A program made the position numbers and the translations under genes. A stretch of DNA of 15,009 nucleotides from Saprospiraceae bacterium (GTDB lineage: Bacteria; Bacteroidota; Bacteroidia; Bacteroidales; JAIPBB01), in assembly GCA_021739805.1 (NCBI GenBank), contig JAIPBB010000110.1, forward strand, positions 1-15,009, given 5' to 3'. The notes under the pieces were generated by a model that was given only the letters and a program-made list of their open reading frames with translations, ran no database searches and had not been told where the DNA came from. Positions 13,622 to 15,009 of this stretch are shown here, one piece after another (within the stretch, counting starts at the first letter, position 1; the number at the start of each line of letters is the position of its first letter).

Positions 13622-14860
13622 CTATCTCACAATCAAAACCTTCCGATTCACACAATTTTTATCTCCCTGAATCCTTACAAAATAAATCCCATCATGCAAT
13701 TCAGAAAGATTAATTTCATGATTTCCGGCTTTAAGATTTGTGAATTCTTTTACTTTTTGTCCTGATGAATTATAGATTGAAACTAAAGAAGCTTTATGGG
13801 AAAGCATTAAGTTAAAATCGCCAGAAGAAGGATTTGGGAACAGTATTGTAGATTGATTTGTGTGATTTTCATCAAAACCTGTGCAGTCAACAAATGTAAC
13901 AATCATAGTGTCTGCTGTTTGACAGTCGGTCATGTCTGTAATTGCCACCCAAACTGTATCAGGTCCAATTCCGAAATTAGCTGTATCTAAAGCAATTGCT
14001 GATGTTGTGTCTCCTGTTGACCAAAGATATGTTTTAAAACCCGCACCGGCATTTAATTGAAGTGTATTGCCCTGACATAAAGTTGTATCATTTCCAAGAT
14101 TTACATTTGGTGGATTAGCAATGCAAGGTTCAATTGTACCAATTTGTGCAATCTGTGCAGCAGACAGACAAGTATCGAAAATTGCAAGTGAAGCAATATC
14201 AATAGTATCATCTTCAATATGGTCGTCTGCAAAAAAGAGAATTGCCGGGGTTAGTGCAAAACGACTATCTATTCCTATCTCATCAGTATCACTCATGTGC
14301 AGTAATACTCCATTTAGATAGTAGTTGTAATAGATGCCTAAATTTGCTGAAATTACCAATCTGTACCATTGATTTGGCAAAATACTGTCAGTTGAATAGT
14401 CTGTATCACCAACACCCAACCTTCCAGGTCTGTCTGTTGTATTTGGCCTGATAAAGCATTCTCCATCGTTATCGTTTGTAGTATCAGTTTGAAAGAAACA
14501 ATGCCATCTGTCAAGGTTTAATATCTTAAAATCAAACATCAAGGTCCATTGGTTCACTGAATCTCCACCACCATTTGGAGCAATGCCGTGGTAATATTTA
14601 TAATAACTGCTTGTGTCAATTCTTATTGCAGTATCGCCATAAGCTGCTCCTTCAATCCATTGATGATGTCCAATTAAAACTAAATCGTTACCAACTGTTG
14701 CTTTGGTTAAATCGCTGGTGTCCTGAAACTTCCAATATCCTACAAGATTAGGCCAATCGTTTGGATTAAGGTCTTGCGAAAATGAGCTTCCATTAAATAG
14801 GAATAAAATAAATAATACAGAGAAAAGGATTCGTGCTAAGAATTTTGATGATGCTTTCAT
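13622..14860 (-). CDS. Secreted LamG-domain protein with type IX secretion C-terminal sorting domain
   Basis: A 412-residue secreted protein. A Sec signal peptide (about 1-29, …FNGSSFSQ) is followed by a LamG/concanavalin-like lectin region (about 35-240; LVGYWKFQDTSD, QWTLMFDFKILN, WYRLVISANLGIYYNYYLNGVLLH, ADDHIEDDTIDIASLAIFDTCLSAAQI). Next comes an Ig/PKD-like segment with Cys pairs (about 245-325; NLGNDTTLCQGNTLQL, TYLWSTGDTTSAI). The last 73 residues (340-412) are a Por/T9SS type A sorting domain (LFPNPSSGDFNL, VSIYNSSGQKV, HDGIYFVRI, KVLIV), which directs export through the outer membrane by type IX secretion and cell-surface anchoring or release. It is full length and the substrate is unknown; LamG domains often bind polysaccharides. 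A hairpin (14861-14892) sits directly against the start codon. Confidence 0.9.
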   Translation of the reverse strand: MKASSKFLARILFSVLFILFLFNGSSFSQDLNPNDWPNLVGYWKFQDTSDLTKATVGNDLVLIGHHQWIEGAAYGDTAIRIDTSSYYKYYHGIAPNGGGDSVNQWTLMFDFKILNLDRWHCFFQTDTTNDNDGECFIRPNTTDRPGRLGVGDTDYSTDSILPNQWYRLVISANLGIYYNYYLNGVLLHMSDTDEIGIDSRFALTPAILFFADDHIEDDTIDIASLAIFDTCLSAAQIAQIGTIEPCIANPPNVNLGNDTTLCQGNTLQLNAGAGFKTYLWSTGDTTSAIALDTANFGIGPDTVWVAITDMTDCQTADTMIVTFVDCTGFDENHTNQSTILFPNPSSGDFNLMLSHKASLVSIYNSSGQKVKEFTNLKAGNHEINLSELHDGIYFVRIQGDKNCVNRKVLIVR

Positions 14861-14892
14861 GGGTTTAAATTTTTAAGTTTAAAAATGAACCC
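14861..14892 (-). promoter_or_regulatory. 5'-UTR hairpin adjoining the LamG gene start codon
   Basis: GGGTT (14861-14865) pairs with AACCC (14888-14892). Inside, ATTTTTAA (14869-14876) pairs with TTAAAAAT (14879-14886), with only short gaps. In the mRNA the 3' arm ends at the base before the ATG. It could mask the start or simply be AT-rich chance. A near -7 box (TATCTTTA, 14900-14893) lies at its far edge. Confidence 0.35.
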
Positions 14893-14951
14893 TAAAGATA
14901 AAAAAGAATTAGATATAATCAGCAATAAAATATTTTAAAATTTTAAAAATT

Positions 14952-15009
14952 TTATTTTGAGCTTATTTTCTTTTTCCAAATAGGAATATTTTCACTCAAA
15001 TCCCAAACA
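14952..15009 (-). CDS. Possible C-terminal end of a gene continuing beyond the window
   Basis: The minus strand has an open frame of 18 codons (VWDLSENIPIWKKKISSK) ending in TAA at 14952-14954 and running off the right edge. The orientation matches every other gene and the residues look protein-like, but the stretch is far too short to name a family. It may equally be noncoding. Confidence 0.3.
   Translation of the reverse strand, partial: VWDLSENIPIWKKKISSK

Overview
The window looks like a piece of a Bacteroidota (Bacteroidetes-type) chromosome. The evidence is: AT-rich DNA; start codons without Shine-Dalgarno sequences; a secreted LamG protein with a type IX secretion (Por) C-terminal sorting domain; a PorT-like outer-membrane barrel; a GxxExxY protein; an AAA/DUF4143 ATPase; and intergenic repeats of a style common in that phylum. 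Every supported gene lies on the minus strand, so transcription runs from right to left. No tRNA, rRNA, CRISPR array or transposase was seen.

Layout, left to right. 1-259: low-complexity tandem repeats. 260-2453: a GT-C-like membrane protein (probable lipid-linked sugar transferase) one base downstream of a GxxExxY gene. 2454-2843: repeats and a probable terminator. 2844-5591: a short-chain acyl-CoA block, namely an HMG-CoA-lyase-like aldolase and the two subunits of a 3-oxoacid CoA-transferase (scoA, scoB). Two related long imperfect palindromes flank the lyase gene. Together these genes could cleave an acyl-CoA to acetoacetate and activate or use acetoacetate.

5712-11263 is an accessory island. 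It holds an AAA/DUF4143 ATPase, a six-copy 33-bp direct-repeat array (7097-7281), a DprA-like protein, a phosphoribosyltransferase (PRTase) reading frame, a RecQ-like helicase, an isolated seventh copy of the repeat (10720-10739) and a ParE/RelE toxin-antitoxin pair. The most interesting point is that the RecQ and PRTase frames read as one protein. The RecQ frame stops inside a winged-helix domain two codons after an A7 run, and the PRTase frame, which has no ATG at its front, continues that domain in the -1 frame from the same A7. The run is in the phase of a canonical A_AAA_AAA slippery heptamer. The unit is therefore best read as a RecQ-wHTH-PRTase protein of about 681 residues, made by programmed frameshifting or broken by a one-base indel, followed 6 nt later by DprA. 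Copies of the 33-bp repeat bracket this RecQ-PRTase-DprA unit on both sides. It is a good candidate for a DNA-processing or defence system.

11373-14860 is an envelope cluster: lipoprotein, TPR membrane protein, beta-barrel and T9SS-secreted LamG protein, closely spaced and possibly co-transcribed from the LamG end. The last bases (14952-15009) may be the end of another minus-strand gene.
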